DNA of 64,000 bases from UBA6623 sp965226435 (GCA_965226435.1 CBDDCY010000011.1:1-64000); one strand, 5' to 3'; positions 35,526-46,559 are shown, counted from the stretch's first letter. Made by a program: numbers and translations. Notes: a model not told the origin generated them from the sequence alone.

Positions 35526-37067
35526 TCATGGCGAGTCGGGCGCTGGCGAGATCCACCTCTGTCGGCGCGGCCATTTTGGCCCCTCCTCGAAGAATCGCAC
35601 GCCCCTCCCGACCCGATCGTAGTCGCCGAGCTCTGCGCGGGCCTTATCCGCTAATGCGGTGAGGCGCTCCACAACATCCGCGTGCAGCGCTGCGACGTTG
35701 TTCCGCTCGCCGATATCCAACCCCAGGTTGTAGAGTTCGAGTTCCGTGACCGGCTCGAGGGCCTCGCCCAAAAAACCCTCCACCCACGCGCTCGAGAGCA
35801 ACCACTCGGACTCGCCGCTCCTCGGCCGCGGAAAAACGAGTTTCCATGGGCCGCTGCGGACTGCGTCGAGATGGGTTTCCCGGTAGTAATAGAACGCTTC
35901 GTGCGGGCTCCTGGCACTGGGTTCGCCCAGCATCAACGGAGAAATGTCGCGGCCGTCCAGCGTACGGTCGGAAGGCAATTCGGCGCCGGCCATTGCAATG
36001 AAGGTAGGGAGTAGATCCATCGTCGTTGCGATTTCACTCGTGACCGCGCCGGCAGGGATGTACCCTGGCCCCCACATCACACACGGAACCCGGATGCCGC
36101 CCTCCCAGGTCGTGCCTTTGGCGCCTCGTAAAGGTCCCGCCGAGCCTGCATACTGCTCGATATTGGCCGTGTATTTCGGCGAAAAGTGGTTGCTCCACGG
36201 CCCGTTGTCAGAGGTGTAGACAACGATCGTGTTTTGGTCGAGGTCGAGTTCCTTGAGTAAATCGACAATTTCGCCCGTGCTGGCGTCGAGCTCTTCGATC
36301 ACGTCCCCGTAAAGGCCCCGCTCCGAGCGTCCGCGGAACGGCTCGGTAGCGCCCAGTACGACGTGAGGCATCGAGTGAGCAATGTAGAGAAAGAAAGGCC
36401 GGTCCTTGTTCTTCCGGATAAAGGCGAGCGCTTCGTCGGTGTAACGCCGCGTCACGTCGTCCACCCCGGCCGTCTCCTCGATCATCTCTTCGTTGCGGTG
36501 CACCCAATGGACCACGCCGTCGTCGTTGGCGCCCACGACGCCGAACCAATAGTCGTACCCGCGTCTCACGGGGTTCAGCTTTGCTTTAAGGAGTTGGCGC
36601 TGAGTTATGTCGAGTTTGCCTATCATCCCGGTGGCATAGCCGGCCTGCTGTAGGACCTTGGGCAGCAGGATTTCCTTTTCATGAACGTAGGGGAAATTGT
36701 CCTTTTCGTTGTTGTACTCGCCGACTCGAATCGGATAGCTGCCGGTCAGAAGAGCGGTACGGGATGCGCCACAGAGCGGTTGGCCGTAGAAATCGGTGAG
36801 CCGCATCCCCTCACGAGCCATCTGATCGATCCGCGGAGTCTTGAAGTCGGTCGCCCCAAAAACGCCCAGGTCGCCGTAGCCCTGGTCGTCGGCGAAGACG
36901 ATGATGAAGTTCGGTTTATTCCCGGGTTGCTGCGCAGGCGGTGATGAGCACGAGAACAGGCACACTAACAGAAGCGACGGAGTGAGAATCCGTCGTCGGC
37001 TCTTGTCGACCGCGGCCACCCAAAGATCCTTCTGCCGCTGCCGCCGGTTGCGTCCTCCCATTGCCAT
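35526..37067 (-). CDS. Arylsulfatase-type sulfatase, lipoprotein
   Basis: A 513-residue type I sulfatase. The active-site Cys that is oxidised to formylglycine is C99 in PLCGASRTALLTG (C-x-A-x-R form). Metal ligands are visible in NFIIVFADDQGYGDLG and VVYTSDNGPWSNH. The N-terminus is a lipoprotein signal ending in LLLVCLFSCSS (lipobox Cys ~40). It hydrolyses sulfate esters in the periplasm or outer membrane and needs a formylglycine-generating enzyme, which is not in the window. Neighbouring TonB receptor and TPR genes suggest uptake of a sulfated glycan or steroid, by inference. Confidence 0.9.
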   Translation of the reverse strand: MAMGGRNRRQRQKDLWVAAVDKSRRRILTPSLLLVCLFSCSSPPAQQPGNKPNFIIVFADDQGYGDLGVFGATDFKTPRIDQMAREGMRLTDFYGQPLCGASRTALLTGSYPIRVGEYNNEKDNFPYVHEKEILLPKVLQQAGYATGMIGKLDITQRQLLKAKLNPVRRGYDYWFGVVGANDDGVVHWVHRNEEMIEETAGVDDVTRRYTDEALAFIRKNKDRPFFLYIAHSMPHVVLGATEPFRGRSERGLYGDVIEELDASTGEIVDLLKELDLDQNTIVVYTSDNGPWSNHFSPKYTANIEQYAGSAGPLRGAKGTTWEGGIRVPCVMWGPGYIPAGAVTSEIATTMDLLPTFIAMAGAELPSDRTLDGRDISPLMLGEPSARSPHEAFYYYRETHLDAVRSGPWKLVFPRPRSGESEWLLSSAWVEGFLGEALEPVTELELYNLGLDIGERNNVAALHADVVERLTALADKARAELGDYDRVGRGVRFFEEGPKWPRRQRWISPAPDSP

Positions 37068-37128
37068 AAAGCAACTCTCCCGTCAATGTACTTTCGCCAC
37101 GGGCTGCTAGTCTAGCTAGGCTGCAAGG

Positions 37129-40100
37129 TTAGAAGAGCAACTTCAGAGCGAACTGGATTTGCCGCGCGGCGTTTTGCGTACCAAAGATGCTGCCGAAGTT
37201 AGGATTCAAGCTAAAGGACGTGGAACTGGGATTCCCCAGGTTCACTTGGTTGAACGCATTAAAGAACTCCGTGCGGAACTGAAGTTTCACTCTTTCCTTG
37301 CGTAAGGCGAAGCTCTTGAAAAGAATGATATCCCAATTTCCAAACGCCGGGCCCCTTTCCGTGTTGCGTCCCAGGTTCCCAAAGGTAAACTGCTCCTGCA
37401 CGGCAAAAGCGGCCGGGTTGAGCCAGCCCTGGGTCTTATCGCCCGAGACAAAAGCCCTCGCGGGCTGGCCTAGGACGCGATCCGGGCGCTGGAAGTTCCC
37501 AAAACCGTTGTTGGCCCGATCAAAAGAAAGCGCGACGTTTACGGGGGCCCCGGTGTTAAAGCGCGTAATCCCGCTGACAGCCCAACCGCCCAGCACATGG
37601 TTCACGAAAGCGGGCGCGTCCGAGAGAAAAGGCTTGCCGGCGCCAAACGGCAACTCATACAGGTAACTGCCCGTAAAAACGTGACGGAAATCGGCGAAGC
37701 CGCTCGCGCGGTCTCCGTTGAGGTCACGTGGATTTTGCGGGAAACTCTGAGTGCTGTTTCCGCTTCCACCAACGTCGATGTGATGTGCCCAAGCGTAGGA
37801 TCCGAGGAACTGCAGGCCGCTCGAAAACCGCTTCTCGAGTTTCACTTGCAGAGAGTGATAGTTGGAACTCGACTTGTTTTCCCCCACGATCATAAAGGTA
37901 TTGTTGATGGGAAAAGGTCTGGGATGTTCCTGCCCGGGCGCGCAAGGGGAGGGCGGGCAACCCACCACGCCGGGCCCGGGAGGGGGGAGGTTTGCGAACG
38001 AGAAGATCGGCACCTTGGTGCCTTTGCTCCCGACATAACCGACTTCCAGCATGAGCTCGTTGGCCAGTTCGTGCTGCACTCCAAAATTCCACTGCTGCGT
38101 GTAGCCGAAGCGGTCTTTACGGTCCCCGGACCAGAGCAAGCTGGGAATCGTGCCGGGCGTGACGGAGGTGTCCGCCGAATACATCGTATCGATCGGGGTC
38201 AGAGCCGTGCCCCGATTGAGCACGCTTATACCCTCGCTGAGCGCGTAGGGCCACTGGCCCCGATGAGCCTGTAGCTCCCAGAGGTAGTTATGAATGTAAA
38301 AGATGCCGTAACCGGCCCGCACGGTGGTCTTGGGGGTGAGCATGAAAGCAAGGCCGACACGGGGCGCGAAATTGTTGAAATCAGGGTCACGGATCGTCCG
38401 GATGGTGTTGGGCGGCTCGCCTGTGATGGGGTTGTTCCGGCCCAGATGAATTTGCCGTCATGCCTGTCAAACTGAGACAAGCGGTCAAATTTATCCCGGG
38501 CAGTTGCGTGTACTCATACCGCAGCCCAAGATTGAGCGTCAGTCGCGGCGTCACCCGAAAGTCGTCCTGAACGTAGAAGTGGTACATGTTCCACACGGCT
38601 GATTGATGGCTCGTGTTGCCCCGTGTTCGACTACCCCCATCCGGGTACCCCAGCAGAAAGGAAGCCAGCGAGGACCCCGTGGCGACGGCGTTCTGGGGAT
38701 CCGCGGTTGCAAATCGCGTGAAGTTGAAATTGGTCGTATTGAGGTTGTCGCTGCAAGCCCCAGATCTTGTCGATGCTGAAGCCCGTGCTGAGCGTATGTT
38801 TTCCGCGCACGTTGGAGAGCTTGAAAATATACTGCATGGTGTTGGTCGGTGCTAGTGACGCCGGACGAAAACGTGCCGGTGAAACCCTCTCCGAGCCCCA
38901 AGGCCGGGAACAAGGGATGCGACGGACTCTTGACGGCTACGCCTTGGATCGGGTGCTGCTCCAGAAATGCTTCAATTCCAGGATCCGGATTGGAGGCCGC
39001 CTGCAAGACGCCAGTGCGATTAAAGCCGATCTTGAAGTCGATCACCGTGGTCGGGGTCGGCACGTAGGTCGTACTGATGACCGCATTGTGAAACCTTTGT
39101 GCCGTAATCGTCGCCATGGAGGGCAGCGCCTGGGGGACGGCCTCCTCCGCGATCGAGGGCGAGTAACGGAAGAAAAAGCTCAAGTTGTCCGTCGCTTGAT
39201 AATCAGATCGCATATTCAGCTGATACTGATCCAACACGCGCGCGTTCGTATTCACCACATTGCTTCCTCCCGGGGTATCCGTCACCGGAAAGACAATGTC
39301 TCCCCAGGCTGACGTGGTGGGATGGATTCGATTGGAGCAAATGACGTTCGGCACGCCGTTGCAGCTGATCTGGTCCCGGATGACATCGCCGGTGGCGGGA
39401 TCCACGCGGCTCGTCAACGGGTCGAAGATGGGCTGCAGATCTCGGAGGTCGCCCGACAGTTGCGTGGTCGTGGGGACCGTCGCAAACAGCGTGGATTCCC
39501 GACGGATCTTGCGCCCCTCGTAGTTGAACAACCAGAACAACTTGTTGCGCCCATCGACGACCCCCGGGATGCGAACCGGACCGCCGAGTACCGTACCCCA
39601 CTGGTTCTGCCGAAACGCGGGCTTCCCGGTGCCGCTGGAATTCCTGAAAAAGTCATTGGCGTCGAGCTTGTCGTTGCGCAGGAATTCAAAAAAGGATCCG
39701 TGGAGTGCGTTGGTTCCCGACTTGAGGGCCACGGCCACGTTGGCGCCGGCCCCCGCACCGAACTCGGCGGAGGTGATGTTCGTCTGGACCCTGAATTCCT
39801 GGATGGCGTCGATGGAGGGTTCGGTGCCGAACGCCTTAAAGAACACATCGTTGTTTTGGATGCCGTCCAGCGTGAAGTTGTTGACGTCGGGACTGTTGCC
39901 GTTCACGCTGAAGTTATGCCCGCCCGAAATGGCGAACAACTTGCCGCGGGGTACCGAGCCGGGCACCAAAAGAATCAAGTCCGTGTAGCTTCTGCCGTTC
40001 AGAGGCAAGCTAACGACGCTCTGATTATTGACAACCGTCCCGACGGTGGCGTCCGCGGTGTCCAGTAGCGGGGTGGTGGCGACTACCTCTACCGTCTCGG

Positions 40101-40464
40101 TGACCGCGCCGACCTCCAGCACGACGTTGACGGTCACTGTCCGAGTCACCTGTAAGACGACTCCGGTGACCTCGGTGGTCTGGAAGCCATCCTGCTCGGT
40201 CCTCACGGAGTATGTACCCGGCAATAAGGATGGGACTATGTAAGTGCCGCTGCCGCCGCTCGTGGCCGTACGGGTGACGCCTGTCTCCTCGTTGGTCACT
40301 GTAACGACAGCACCCGGAATGGCCGCGTCTGATTGATCAGTAACGGCGCCGACGATCGCGCCAAACGATGTTTGCCCCTGTAGCGCCCACGGAGCTTGAA
40401 ACATCGACAGGCTGATCATGATCGAGCAGATTCCAATTGTTCTCATCAGGTTGTTCATCGTCAT
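37129..40464 (-). pseudogene. TonB-dependent receptor, Oar-like, with several frameshifts
   Basis: Together about 1,110 codons. The 5' frame (to ~38.88 kb) has a signal peptide (NNLMRTIGICSIMISLSMFQ), a carboxypeptidase-regulatory domain (VTDQSDAAIPGAVVTVTNEE) and a plug (SLPLNGRSYTDLILLVPG, FTLDGIQNNDVFF). The 3' frame (37129-38343) is the barrel end, finishing AARQIQFALKLLF. Between 38.34 and 38.90 kb the sense passes through all three frames (MQYIFKLSNVRGKHTLSTGF; VQDDFRVTPRLTLNLGLRYE; SQFDRHDGKFIWAG; then back), needing at least four single-base indels. One lies in CCCGGG near 38492-38497. This is either a decayed gene or a locally poor assembly. Confidence 0.85.
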
Positions 40465-40500
40465 CCCCCCTGGCCCGTCCGGGGCACCGGCCGGCCGCAC

Positions 40501-40806
40501 AACAGTACACCGCTTCTTTGCCCGAAATCACCCCTTCGGCCGGAAACCCCTAGTAGCACTCACCTAGACTACCACAATTAGAATCCCCGTGCTAAACGTT
40601 AAAGCTAACCCAATCAGAAGCCTCTGCTACTGCACATGTACGCGAGCGCGGCCGTCCCCAAACACGGAACCAAGGAGACCGAAACGGTCAGTGGTCTCGG
40701 CCGGTTCGGGTCCCGGCCGGTTTCACTGTTCCCGATGCTAGGCTAGGGGTGCGTACCGCGGCCGGGTAGAGAGTCGGCTCGTAGTTCGCAGCTTGGAATT
40801 CTCACC
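40501..40806. other. Divergent spacer
   Basis: 306 bp between the TonB receptor pseudogene and the TPR gene. It must hold both promoters, but no convincing -35/-10 pair or hairpin was found. Confidence 0.35.
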
Positions 40807-42552
40807 GTGACCCGCGCTGTTATCGCTCTGGGCGTGCTCGCGGCCCATCTTTGGGCGCAAGCCCCCGGGCGGGATGCCTTGTCGCACCGGGAGCAAGGCA
40901 GGCGCCTATTGGCCTCCGGTGAATTCGATCAGGCCGGCACGGAGTTTCACGCGGCGTTAAGGCTGGATCCGCGATCGCCCGAGATCCACAACTACTTGGG
41001 GCTGTCTTGGGTGGGAAAGAACGATCCGGCCGCCGCGGTGAGGGAATTTAGGGAAGCGTTGCGGCTGAATCCCGGTTACGTTGAAGCGCGATCGAACCTG
41101 GGAGCCGCTTTGCTCAGGACCGGGAACCTGCGCGCGGCGCAAGCCGAGTTACGATTGGCCGCCGACGAAGCACCCTCGTCTCCCGAGGTTCATTACCGTT
41201 TAGGTTTGGCGCTTTCGTCAGGCGGAGATCAACACGGCGCGCTGTCGGCTCTCCGGCGGGCGGTTGTTCTCAAACCGGATTTCGGTCAGGCCCAGAACGA
41301 CCTGGGCGTCGTGCTGGTGATGCTCGGCGAGTTGGATGAAGCAGAAACGAGATTCCGCCAGGCCGCCGCCGCCAACCCCGGTTACGGGGAGGCGCGCTAC
41401 AACCTGGGCCGCGTCCTGCTGCGGAAGGGCGAGTCTGGGTCGGCGATCGCGGCGTTCCAAGAAGCGATCCGCGCGGACCGAAGCCACGTTCCGGCGCGCG
41501 TCCAGCTAGGCAGCGCGCTGCTCGTCGAGGGCGACACCGAAAACGCTGTTCGAGCACTCCAAGAGGCGGTCCGATTGGATCCGAACCACGCGGATGCCCA
41601 CTTTCAGCTCGGTTTGGCGCTCCGAGCAAGAGAGGATCGAAAGAACGCCATCGCTGAGTTTCAGAAAGCCATTGCGCTCAATCCCGGTTCCGTTCAAGCT
41701 CGTAACGCCCTGGGGGCGGCGTGGGCCGAAATGGCAAAGCTGGAGGAGGCGATTCGAGAGTTTCGGGCCGCACTTCGTTTGGACCCGGCCGGTTTTGACG
41801 GGCGTTACAACCTCGGCTTGGCCCTACTGATGTCTTCAGAGGTCGACCTAGCTCTGGTTGAATTGCAAACGGCCGCCGAACTTCGGCCTGAGGAGGCAAA
41901 GGTTCACTATCGGTTGGGCTCGGCATTGACGAAGGCAGGTGACCTGGACCGCGCCATAGTGGAATACCGGACAACCCTTCGACTTGACCCAGGCTACCCG
42001 GGGGTTCATTACAACCTCGCGCGTATTTTCCAAAGGAAAGGGGACCGGGAAAAGGCGGCGGTACAGTTCAAAGTCGTAGCCAGTGAACAAGAACAGCGAG
42101 AAGCTCGGGATGCCGCGGGCACGCGGGTCCTGCTCTCTATCGGCCGAGGCCTCAAAGCCATGGCCGGCGGGGACCTGGAAGGCGCCGTACGGGAATTCCG
42201 GTCGGCGGTCCGGTCCGGTCCGAACTCGGCCGAAGCTCACAACCACCTCGGGGTGAGCCTAGCCCAAACCGGAGACATCGAAGGAGCCATCGCCGCATTT
42301 CGCAAGGCAATCGAATTGGAGCCGAAGCAATCCCCGGCCTACAACAACCTCGGCGGTCTTCTTGCGGCAACATCGGACATGGAATCGGCAGTTACCCAGT
42401 TCGAGGAAGCAGTGAGGCTCCAATCCGATTTCGCCGAAGCGCACTACAACCTGGGACTCATGCTTCTCCGCCAGGGTGAACGCGAGCGCGCCGAGATCGA
42501 GTTCCGGAAAGCTCGGGAACTCAATCCGGAGTTGGAGCTTCCAGAGTATTAG
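40807..42552 (+). CDS. Exported TPR-repeat protein
   Basis: A 581-residue protein from a GTG start, with a short signal (AVIALGVLAAHLWAQAPG). About sixteen consecutive TPR motifs fill the chain, such as AVREFREALRLNPGYVEARS, ALSALRRAVVLKPDFGQAQN, AIAEFQKAIALNPGSVQARN and AIAAFRKAIELEPKQSPAYN. There is no other domain. Its end is 9 bp from the convergent TPR gene. With that gene and the CRTAC1 gene it forms a cluster like 23952-27296; a scaffolding role in an envelope complex is inferred. Confidence 0.87.
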   Translation: MTRAVIALGVLAAHLWAQAPGRDALSHREQGRRLLASGEFDQAGTEFHAALRLDPRSPEIHNYLGLSWVGKNDPAAAVREFREALRLNPGYVEARSNLGAALLRTGNLRAAQAELRLAADEAPSSPEVHYRLGLALSSGGDQHGALSALRRAVVLKPDFGQAQNDLGVVLVMLGELDEAETRFRQAAAANPGYGEARYNLGRVLLRKGESGSAIAAFQEAIRADRSHVPARVQLGSALLVEGDTENAVRALQEAVRLDPNHADAHFQLGLALRAREDRKNAIAEFQKAIALNPGSVQARNALGAAWAEMAKLEEAIREFRAALRLDPAGFDGRYNLGLALLMSSEVDLALVELQTAAELRPEEAKVHYRLGSALTKAGDLDRAIVEYRTTLRLDPGYPGVHYNLARIFQRKGDREKAAVQFKVVASEQEQREARDAAGTRVLLSIGRGLKAMAGGDLEGAVREFRSAVRSGPNSAEAHNHLGVSLAQTGDIEGAIAAFRKAIELEPKQSPAYNNLGGLLAATSDMESAVTQFEEAVRLQSDFAEAHYNLGLMLLRQGERERAEIEFRKARELNPELELPEY

Positions 42553-42561
42553 AAGAGGATC

Positions 42562-44460
42562 TTATTGCCGTGAAGCCGGAGGTTCGACAGGTTGGAAAGC
42601 CCTTTTCCGGGTAACTTCGAGTGCCCGGGCCCTCAGCTCCTCCGATCGGGTCCGCGCCCGCTCCGCCTGCGCCTGGTTTCCCATTTTCGAATGGACTTGT
42701 GATAGCTCGGAGTAGAGCCGGGCGTCATCGGCGTGAGTTTGCACGGAGCGCTCCAGCTCCCTAAGGGCTTCTTGATAGCGTCCTAATCGGATCAGGCTTC
42801 TTGCGATACCTCGCGAGGCGCGCAAGTCCCTGGGCGCCACTCGGCGCGCCTTTTCATAACCGGCCAGGGCGGCTTGATATTCGCCCTCCCCTAACTTACA
42901 ATCGCCCAGCGTATCATATGCCGCCGGGAGCGACGGGTTCAACTGAATGGCCTCTTCCAAACTAGGCCGCGCCTGGCGGCACTGACCGAGGTTAGCCATC
43001 TGCCGGCCCACCGCGAGATGGGCCTGCGCGTCCAACGGGTTAACCCTAAGGGCCTCGCGCGCCACTTCCAAAGCCTTCGAAAATTGCTCGTCCTGCTGAT
43101 ACGCATCAACCAGGAAGTACAGAACCTTGCGGTCATCGGGTGCGACCCGCTTCGCAATGAGAAGAGTTTCAATCGCCTCTTCCAGGTAGCGACCCTGCAG
43201 ATATTGTTGCCCAAGCAGCGCCAGTACCCTGATGTTGTTGGGACGGGCGTCGTTCGCGGCGCGAAGCCTCTCGATGGTTTCCCTGTTACGACCCTGGTTC
43301 ACGTACAAGAAGGCAAGGCTGCTGTTCACCTCGAACGAATAGGGCCGGAATTCGAGCGCCTTTTTCAGGTGCTCCTCAGCCTCCTCACCGCGCCTCAGCC
43401 GCAGAAGCGCGAGTCCTAGGTTGGACTGGCCGTCGAAAGCATTTGGCAACATCGCGACAGCCAATTGCAGTGGATGAACTGCCTCCTCGTGAAACCCGCC
43501 CTTGCCCAACATGCTCCCGAGCTGTAGCAAAATCTCCGGATCCCGGGAGGAGTCAGCCAGCAACTCTTCCCTCAGCCGCCTCACCTCAGCGTCCTTTTTG
43601 TCTTGGATGGCGAGGTCGAGCGCCAGGAGTTTTCGTATGGCTTCCTGATCCGCCGCTTTTAGTCGCTTCGCGGTGTCAAATTCGTCCTGGGCCTCACTCC
43701 GTCGGTCCAGCTGGAGGTAGATTCTCCCCAGTTGGTAGTGCAGTCCGCCATCGAGCGGCTTTTGTCGTAAGGCTTGCTGCGTAGCCTCGCGAGCCTTTTG
43801 CGTTTGTCCCTTCTTTAGGTAAGCCTTCCCCACCTGTTGATAGGTGTCGTAGATGGGCTCACCGGAGGCGACCATGGCTTCGTAGAGTTCGATTGCTATA
43901 TCGTCTTGCCCCCGCGAGGCCGCGATGCGGCCAAGGAAATACATCGTGTAGACATTGTCCGGCGCCAGCTCCAAGGCCCTTCTGAACGCAACCGCCGCTT
44001 CATCGGGCTTGCCCGTGCTCCACAGAGCGTACCCGAGATAATGATGAATACCGGCTTCGCTTGGAGCCAAGTCCGCTGCTTTTCGGAGAAGGGGCAGAGC
44101 TTCGGCGGGCTTTTGGGCTTCGATGAGCGCCCCGGCTCGGGAGGCGCCAATGCGGCCCAAGATATACAGCGTGTCGCTATTGCCGGGTGCCAGCTTTAAG
44201 GCTCGTTCAAGCTCTACAGCGGCCGCATCGGCCTGGCCGATTCTCCATAACGCATAACCAAGATAGTGGCGAACAGCGGCGTCGTCCGGAGCCAGGTCCG
44301 CCGCTCTTCGCAGCAGGGGCACTGCAGCAGCCGGCTTTTCCTCTTCCACGAGCGCCATCGCATCATGAAATAGGTCCCTCGCCGTCTCGGCAGCTGGAGC
44401 CGCCGCAGTCAGTAAAACCAAGCAGAACGCCGGAACGCCGATGAAAGTGCTTAGAGTCAC
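42562..44460 (-). CDS. Exported TPR-repeat protein
   Basis: A 632-residue protein from a GTG start with signal peptide FIGVPAFCLVLLTAAAPAAE. It has around fifteen TPRs, for example AAVPLLRRAADLAPDDAAVR, AAVELERALKLAPGNSDTLY, ALEVAREALRVNPLDAQAHL and ALRELERSVQTHADDARLYS. The first two repeat blocks are near duplicates of each other (LRRAADLAP and LRKAADLAP, each followed by HHYLGYALW-type text), a recent internal duplication. It lies 137 bp upstream-to-downstream of the CRTAC1 gene on the same strand and is possibly co-transcribed with it. Confidence 0.86.
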   Translation of the reverse strand: MTLSTFIGVPAFCLVLLTAAAPAAETARDLFHDAMALVEEEKPAAAVPLLRRAADLAPDDAAVRHYLGYALWRIGQADAAAVELERALKLAPGNSDTLYILGRIGASRAGALIEAQKPAEALPLLRKAADLAPSEAGIHHYLGYALWSTGKPDEAAVAFRRALELAPDNVYTMYFLGRIAASRGQDDIAIELYEAMVASGEPIYDTYQQVGKAYLKKGQTQKAREATQQALRQKPLDGGLHYQLGRIYLQLDRRSEAQDEFDTAKRLKAADQEAIRKLLALDLAIQDKKDAEVRRLREELLADSSRDPEILLQLGSMLGKGGFHEEAVHPLQLAVAMLPNAFDGQSNLGLALLRLRRGEEAEEHLKKALEFRPYSFEVNSSLAFLYVNQGRNRETIERLRAANDARPNNIRVLALLGQQYLQGRYLEEAIETLLIAKRVAPDDRKVLYFLVDAYQQDEQFSKALEVAREALRVNPLDAQAHLAVGRQMANLGQCRQARPSLEEAIQLNPSLPAAYDTLGDCKLGEGEYQAALAGYEKARRVAPRDLRASRGIARSLIRLGRYQEALRELERSVQTHADDARLYSELSQVHSKMGNQAQAERARTRSEELRARALEVTRKRAFQPVEPPASRQ

Positions 44461-44596
44461 TGGTCTGTTTCCGGCGGATCACCCTCTGGGAAGCGACCGA
44501 GCAGCCCGGCTGCGAACGATCGTAACAGACGCCTGGCTTGGACTGTGCGCATTTCGGCCGCTCTACAGAAAGACCGCGGGCCTTGCTCGGTCGTCG

Positions 44597-46348
44597 TCAG
44601 TCCGCCGGTCTGGCGCCTGGTGCAACTTCGCCGGTTCGACATGGGGAATCAGAGGGCTCTTCAACAACGTGGATCTGATTGACCTCAAGTTTGGGAAGGG
44701 CTTGCCGAGTTCCGCTCGGCCAGTTGATTTCGACGGCCTGCACTTCAGCGGTCTGCCCTAAGCCAAAATAAACCCGCCGGTCGTTGGATGATTGGTAGCC
44801 GGCGGCTCGCTTCGCCATTGCAAACTGGATGCTCCCGTCCGCGGCGGTGAGTACGACGCGGGCGCCGATTCCGTCACGATTGCTGCGGCATCCTTGGAGC
44901 TGCAGTCCGATCCAGCTATTCTTTACCCTCTCTTGGCTCTGGTTTTTCGCGAAATAGGCTGGTCCATCCACGTTGGTGACGACGATATCCAGGTCGCCGT
45001 CGTTGTCCAAATCACCGATGGCCGCGCCCCGGCTTGCCCAGGCGCGCTTGAAGATCGTACCGCCCCGCGAGGAGATATCAACGAAGCTGCCGTCTCGGTA
45101 GCTCAGAAGCAGTGGTTGTTGCTGATAGCGAAGGTGCGGCTGAGATTTCTCGATGTTGTCCATCACATGACCGTTGGCGAAAAACACGTCTCGATTTCCG
45201 TCGTTGTCGAAGTCGAAGACACCTACGCCCCACCCGGTGTAAAGCTGGGTCGCACGACCCAGGCCGCTCAAGCTTGTTCTGTACTCGAACTGTCCGTCAC
45301 CCCGATTGCGAAAGAGAGCGTACTGCTCCTCGGAAAGCGTCGTCGTCACGATATCGGGAAAGCCGTCATTGTCGAGATCGGCGAAATCGGTCCCCATTCC
45401 CGAAAAATCGCTGCCGTCATCGTCGAACGCAACGCCGGTGAGCAGCGACACTTCGCTGAACGTGCCGTCTCCTTCATTCTGGAAAAGGAACTGCTGAAAC
45501 TGATCGTTGGCCACGGAGATATCGAGCCGGCCATCGTTGTTGAAATCGCCGAAAGACACTCCGAGAGCCTTCCCCTTGGCTTCGGCAACCCCCGATTCCT
45601 CGCTGACATCGCTAAATGTCCCATCACCGTTATTGCGAAACAGGTAATTTGAGATCGCCTCGAACACATCGGGGTGGCAGTACGAGCGGCCCGCTTCAGT
45701 TCGCGTGCCACAGCGGTGATCTTGCTTGAAGTTCCAGGCCAGATAACGGCAAACGAAAAGATCGAGGTGGCCATCGCGGTCGTAGTCGAAGAAACCTGCG
45801 CTGGTCGCCCAGCCCTCGGCGCGCACTCCCGCTCGCTCAGTAACATCGACGAACTTGCGACCCGCTTCATTGTGGTAGAGGATCACAGCGCGGTGACCGC
45901 CGGTTCCTAGATTGGTCACTGCTAGGTCCGGATAGCCGTCGTTGTCATAATCGCCGACGGTCACTCCCATGCTGTATCCGTAACCCTGCAGGCCATACTC
46001 GCTGGTGAGGTCGCTGAAGGTGCCGTCCCCGTTGTTGCGGAACAGGCGATTCCAGAATTCGGGTCCGGTTTTTTCAGGCTCTTCGCCGTTGGGATGTGGC
46101 AGCTTGATCTCAGCCCCATTCACAAAGAAAACGTCCATCCAGCCGTCGCGGTCGAAATCGAATATCGCCACGCCGCCGGACATCGTCTCGGGCAGGTACT
46201 TCCGCTCGGTTTTCGAAGCGCGATGCTGGAAACGGAGACCAGAGCTCTCGGTGGCATCCACGAAGAGCGAGGACGGCACCGCCTCCGCGCCAAGAGCAAA
46301 AACCACGGCGAGCACCAAACTGATGCTCCGAAGTGAAGCCAACCCCAC
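44597..46348 (-). CDS. CRTAC1-family protein (FG-GAP/VCBS repeats plus ASPIC/UnbV domain)
   Basis: About 583 residues, paralogous to the product of 23952-25670. A signal-like segment (SISLVLAVVFALGAEA) precedes FVDATESSGLRF, followed by calcium-loop repeats (IFDFDRDGWMDVFFV, GDYDNDGYPDLAVT, FFDYDRDGHLDLFV, FGDFNNDGRLDISVA, FADLDNDGFPDIVT, VFDFDNDGNRDVFFA, IGDLDNDGDLDIVV). The C-terminal ASPIC/UnbV domain reads GIGARVVLTAADGSIQFAMA and VEINWPSGTRQALP. The open frame reaches 46513, but the first 55 residues look non-coding, so GTG 46348 is chosen; the start is uncertain. Function of the family is unknown. Confidence 0.87.
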   Translation of the reverse strand: MGLASLRSISLVLAVVFALGAEAVPSSLFVDATESSGLRFQHRASKTERKYLPETMSGGVAIFDFDRDGWMDVFFVNGAEIKLPHPNGEEPEKTGPEFWNRLFRNNGDGTFSDLTSEYGLQGYGYSMGVTVGDYDNDGYPDLAVTNLGTGGHRAVILYHNEAGRKFVDVTERAGVRAEGWATSAGFFDYDRDGHLDLFVCRYLAWNFKQDHRCGTRTEAGRSYCHPDVFEAISNYLFRNNGDGTFSDVSEESGVAEAKGKALGVSFGDFNNDGRLDISVANDQFQQFLFQNEGDGTFSEVSLLTGVAFDDDGSDFSGMGTDFADLDNDGFPDIVTTTLSEEQYALFRNRGDGQFEYRTSLSGLGRATQLYTGWGVGVFDFDNDGNRDVFFANGHVMDNIEKSQPHLRYQQQPLLLSYRDGSFVDISSRGGTIFKRAWASRGAAIGDLDNDGDLDIVVTNVDGPAYFAKNQSQERVKNSWIGLQLQGCRSNRDGIGARVVLTAADGSIQFAMAKRAAGYQSSNDRRVYFGLGQTAEVQAVEINWPSGTRQALPKLEVNQIHVVEEPSDSPCRTGEVAPGARPAD

Positions 46349-46559
46349 ACCGAAATTATACGATTTGCGTTGTCCTCTCGGCAGCGGATGCTGCTCGGCC
46401 GGCACCTGTGGGGCTCTCTGGCGGACGGACCCTGCGGTCGGTCTGGGTGGAGTGACGGTGGCAGCTCGTTTATGATCTCGTGGGCCGGTCTCGGGTAGGC
46501 CCCTGGCGATCAATCAGAGCCCGCGAACACAGCAACCTGTCCCAAGAACAGTAAGGCGG

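Noticed and set aside
44792..45652. Plus-strand 286-residue frame inside the CRTAC1 gene
   Set aside because: Antisense to the calcium-loop repeats; its regular VVVEI words are just the complement of DNDG codons.
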